DNA from: Artocarpus heterophyllus
Taxonomy: Eukaryota > Streptophyta > Magnoliopsida > Rosales > Moraceae
Reading direction: 5' to 3'
NCBI GenBank assembly: GCA_025403435.1
Contig: CM046342.1
Location: 18,003,596 to 18,067,595, forward strand
Length of the DNA: 64,000 bases
Both the position numbers and the translations under genes were made by a program. This document shows, piece by piece, positions 59,905 through 64,000 of the stretch (position 1 is its first letter; each line of letters opens with the position of its first letter). Below the pieces are notes generated by a model that saw only the letters and a program-made list of their open reading frames with translations, searched no databases and was not told where the DNA came from.

Positions 59905-62051
59905 TGTTAGACATGTATGCCCTAAGGAGTAAAAATGTAATACGTTTTTGGAGACATTTTTATCAATAAAGAATTTATTCATTTATATATACCAACTATT
60001 GTCCTCTTTATGTTCATATTTGTTGAATGTATGATAAGCAAACAGTAGTCTGAGACTGTTAGTCTAAACCTTAAGAATTGGGCATATGATGTGATGATTA
60101 TGCGGAAGACGCAATTCTTAGGGTGATGGTCTAAAACATATGATCCGCAATCAAGGGAATAAAGTTGGGCGCTTTATTCATATAAAGATTGTTATGTTGT
60201 CTATATCCCTTTTGGGAGATGGTTTGTCTTGACCATCGAAGTTGGACTCCATGAATAAAAACATTGGCAAGTTGTCAAAAGTGACGATGTGTTGGATCGG
60301 GACATAAAGTGAATTGATTTGGATTAATAATTCTGTCTTGGCAAATCGATTCACTTTAGACAATCAATTGTATTGTATCTTAATCCTGAGATGAATAATG
60401 GGCCTGTTGTCTCGACTTGTGTCTTTTGATGTACCAATGGGTGACTCCCACATCTCTATAGTGGCATGCATGCCGGTACGTTGGAGGCATGACTCTTGAT
60501 AGCGTAAACTTGTTATTCATAGATATGGAATCCATAGCTCCTCTTTAAGAGTAATGATATCCTTTTATATGCGTTGTCCTGTAATTGGAAAACTGGAGCG
60601 CTCAACCATTTGGATACATAGGTGTAACCGAATGGTATACTATCTTTGGATGGTAAGTTTTCTAATGGTGAGACAATGGAACGTAAGATAAAAATAATCA
60701 GGAAGGTAAGACAGAACTTGTCCTTAAGCCGATTATGGATGATCATATGGGGATGCGATACACTATGATATGTCATGGAGACTTAGCTACACGAGCTTCG
60801 TAATTCTATAAAGTTCGAGAGTGCAGCTCCAAGCTTTAGTGGAGTAGCGTTGGAGTTGATAATTGTGAAATGTATATCTGGGATATTGGGTTTCATAATT
60901 ATCATGAGCTTGAATTTTATAGGTCCATTTTGGTCCCCTTTGCTAGCTCACAAAATCCTGTAACGACACGGCATGCTTTTTCAATAATTGGTGACTTATG
61001 TCAGATTTATCAGATTGGTTTAAAATTTATAAGAATCAAATAATTCTTATAAACTTTATCCATTTTGGTCCCCTTTGCTAGCTCACAAAATCCTGTAATG
61101 ACACGGCATGCTTTTTCAATAATTGGTGACTTATGTCGGATTTATCAGATTGGTTTAAAATTTATAAGAATCAAATAATTCATGTCTGTTTATCGGTTGA
61201 ATTAATTATGTAAGAAAATTAGTTCAAGATGAACTTGTTGAATTATTGCGTTCGGGTAATTCTTGTCTGTTTATCGGTTGTTTTAATTTTGGACAATTAG
61301 AACAAGATAAACTTGTAGAATTATTGTGAATTGATTTATTTTCTTAGAGATTATCTTGATAAAGTTTGTTTTGATCAGATATCTTTTCTATTGGGCTATT
61401 TGAATCAAAACTGAAACTTTATCCTTTAGAATCTCGGGTGGAAAATAAAAGATTCGCGGAGATTTTTTCTCGGCAGTTCGGCCTGTCGGATGACGTGTTC
61501 GGCCTGCCTATCAGAAAGTTCGGCCTGCCGACCGACGACAGTTAAGATTACGCGTTTTCACGTGGATCTTATCAGATATTGATCCGAACTTGATTCTATT
61601 TCGATTTTTTGAGACCTAATCTGATATGGATTGACCCTAGGACCAATAGGTATAAAAAGGGAGTGAGTCTAATGATTTACTTAGATCAATTTGAGAGATT
61701 AAGAGTGATACTCTTCTAGTGAGCATATGAAAACTCCTTGAGAGCTTGTGTTCACATATCACGAACACTAGCTTTTGGTTCTCTCTATTGGTTGAAAGGA
61801 GAGTCACCGGTGGAAGAGATGTACGTGTGAGCCCGCACTCACTCCGGTTGTGGATAGAGAATAGCAAAGAAGAACAGTTGGTTGAGGCTCTTCTGGAACG
61901 TTACTTCTCTACATATGTCGCGGAGGTTCTTCGGCACATTGAAGTTAGTAAGATCTGTCTAATTTATACATATAACATGTCAAACTTGTGTTTTGGAAAT
62001 TACTCTGATGAAAAATTTTTAAAAATTCTGCTACGCACTTTGTTTCCAACA
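59905..62051 (+). repeat. 5' LTR of copia T
   Basis: 2147 bp, TGTTAG…CCAACA, followed by a perfect PBS. It has a private 135-bp tandem duplication (starting 60924 and 61059), palindromic modules at 61470-61540, and the antisense 87-codon ORF (60513-60776, minus). The left flank is GTAAC. The partner LTR lies beyond the window. Confidence 0.9.
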
Positions 62052-62070
62052 ATTGGTATCAGAGACCAGG
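62052..62070 (+). other. Primer binding site of copia T
   Basis: ATTGGTATCAGAGACCAGG directly after the LTR; initiator-Met type. Confidence 0.9.
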
Positions 62071-63692
62071 TTTTTACATAAATTTGCAAGTTTGTGATCA
62101 TGTTATATGCATAAATTTTGTGATCTTAGTCTCTCCTATGCTTGAATTAAATTTTATAGCGAGATGGCACTCTAGGTTTCTATATAATATATATGTTGTC
62201 ATGGATTACGTGGTCAATGTTTATTAATTAATTATGGTTGATTAAAGTATTGTTTAATTATTTATTAATTAATTAATACCGGTTATAGTTCCTTAGAGGT
62301 TAGAATGTGTATCTAGGTTTTTCATGTAATTAGATGGCAGCCTATTATCTCCGTCTAGGAATTGTTATTTAATTTTTAATTTGTAAGAATTTTGTAATTA
62401 AATAATTATTCGGAGAAGACGGAACGAGAAGTCAGATCTTAAAGATTGATGATGGCGCCTCCAGGTATTTCTTGAGTCTCTAATTTTATGTTTTTGAATT
62501 GTTGAAAATAAAATTGATGAATTGCATTAAAATTGTATTTTCTGGATTAAGGTTTTTTCTGCTCGGTCGGCATGTCGGACCTCACAGTTCGGCAGGCCGG
62601 ACGTACGGTCTGGCAAGCCGACAGTGGGGCAGAAATTTTGGTGCTCTGCCGGCAGGCCGAACCTTCATGTTCGGCAGGCCGAACCTCCATGATCGGTAGG
62701 CCGATCACCTAGATCAGCCTGCCGACCGAGAATTACCAAATTTCCAAAAAAGGTGTAATTTTTCGGTGCAGTTTTAATTTTATTTTTGGGACGATTCTGA
62801 GAAACATTAAATTTGGATTTGACCGGAAATATGAAGTGTTCGATTCATACGGGATTGAAGACTTGAAGATGGATATTACATGAAGTAGGATACAGCTTGA
62901 GGATTCAAGGATGAAGAATCGATAAATGTCTCGATTATTCTCTTGTAATCTTATTTTTCTATTCTCTAGGGTGGAACTATAATATTACGGTTATTATTAT
63001 TTTGCTTGTAGCTTTGCTTGATTGCTTTGCTTGTCTACATTATAATATGATTTACCATGTATATTGATAACATGCCATATAGAATAGGGAGTGCCGCTCA
63101 TATTAAAATTGTTCATGCATGTTTTTAAAATAAAACCTTGACTTCAAAAGATTGAGTGGGAGAAGGTTTTCGAAGAGAGAACCTAAGGCCTCCATCGTTG
63201 GTCCATAGGAAGAACATGGTGGTCCTGACCCCTAGGAAGGGATTTCTATCATGTACCAGATTGGATCTCTGAAAGGATAAGGTATTTTAGTATGATTTAT
63301 GGTTGAACACCCCTAGGTGGTGATTATAAATCATAGATAAAATATTGAAACGGTGGTTATACACTCACGTTAATTTTATTATTAACCTCCCCTAGGAGCT
63401 CTATTAATAAAATTAATGGCCAAAGAAACGATTATTAGTATATGCTGGATCATACGGGTCCTGGATGGCATATATTAATCAGGAGGGGATCCGTGTTCCT
63501 GATTGAATTTGGCATGACTCCCCTAGGAGCTTGTTGAATTCTGAGTTGGGAATTATCGTTGTAAGGTTGTGATATTTTCAAAGTTTTGACACATAAACAC
63601 ATTTGTATGATTTTACATGATTGTGTTATCTTACTAAATTATTATATATGTTTGCTTATGTTTGGTATATGATTCTTTATTGTAGATTGAAA
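62071..63692 (+). other. Copia T leader with module array at 62560-62730
   Basis: Long untranslated leader. At 62560-62730 it has about nine modules such as GTTCGGCAGGCCGAAC, GATCGGTAGGCCGATC and TCGGCATGTCGGA. The rest is AT-rich and matches the E and G leaders, including the block around CCCCTAGGAG repeated several times (63230-63535). Confidence 0.75.
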
Positions 63693-64000
63693 ATGTCTAA
63701 AAATGCTTTATCATCGATACTTGACAAGAACCAATTAACCGGTGAGAATTATAACGATTGGAAACAGAACCTGGACATCATCCTTTCCTTTGAGAAACTG
63801 AAATATGTTCTGACAACTCCTTGTCCTCCCGAGCCTACGGGAGACACAAGTAATGAGCAATTCCAAGCGTACGACCGTTGGAAAGATGCTAATGATCAGG
63901 CCCACTGCTATGTTATGGCTAGCATGAACAACGTGCTGTAGGCTCAACATCAGGATTATGAGACTACGAAGCATATCTTGGATAATCTTGAGGACATGTT
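63693..64000 (+). pseudogene. Copia T gag, 5' part, with a premature TAG
   Basis: Starts MSKNALSSILDKNQLTGENY, with NDWKQNLDIILSFEKLKYVL and FQAYDRWKDANDQAHCYVMASMNNVL, typical of the UBN2/copia gag domain. TAG at 63939-63941 stands where E has CAG (Gln). The frame then continues AQHQDYETTKHILDNLEDM to the window edge. If other copies read Gln here, this copy is a single transition away from open. Confidence 0.85.

Larger units (their letters stand above)
59905..64000 (+). mobile_element. Family-A Ty1/copia element T (5' part; runs off the window)
   Basis: LTR, PBS, leader and gag start in order on the plus strand. It is the best-preserved family-A copy in the window as far as visible. Confidence 0.88.

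Overview
This window is nuclear DNA from a flowering plant, most likely a eudicot: AT-rich, spliced genes with GT-AG introns, Ty1/copia retrotransposons, MITEs and a hAT element. Three protein loci occupy the left 26 kb and almost everything to the right is repeats. The genus cannot be fixed from the sequence alone.

Region by region. 1-4.3 kb is intergenic, with two probable non-autonomous DNA elements. 4.32-10.24 kb (+) is a complete six-exon bHLH transcription factor gene (358 aa, bHLH128/129 type). 10.9-25.7 kb is a tandem segmental duplication of about 7.4 kb, each unit carrying an eight-exon gene on the minus strand for an isocitrate lyase/PEP mutase superfamily protein. Copy B (right) is intact (504 aa). 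Copy A (left) lost its original first-exon start at the duplication joint, picked up a new in-frame ATG there, and has a 2-nt deletion in exon 6, so it can encode only about 373 aa. From memory, a bHLH129 gene and a gene of this enzyme class also lie near each other on Arabidopsis chromosome 2.

26.0-49.5 kb is a nest of copia elements. An old element H (minus strand, ~460-bp LTRs) is inserted 142 bp upstream of the copy B start codon. H is split by a family-A copia element E (minus strand, ~2.1-kb LTRs, CATTA target duplication) and by a second family-A element G (plus strand). E has a chimeric reverse transcriptase and a duplicated H/LTR joint. G carries an inverted half-LTR next to its 5' LTR. 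49.6-51.6 kb is a family-A solo LTR with a GTACT target duplication, and 51.65-52.42 kb is a 765-bp non-autonomous hAT element with an 8-bp target duplication. 52.4-59.9 kb is AT-rich intergenic DNA with a 58-bp tandem repeat and a 21-bp minisatellite. 59.9-64 kb is the 5' end of another family-A copia element (T), cut off by the window edge.

The bHLH gene and the lyase genes are convergent and probably independent. The retroelement nest matters to copy B because it replaces the sequence upstream of its 5' UTR. The strongest observations are the chimeric, truncated copy A, the LTR at the copy B promoter, the hairpin-forming LTR arrangement in G, the rearranged E/H nest, and the arrays of near-palindromic GC-rich modules in every family-A LTR and leader.
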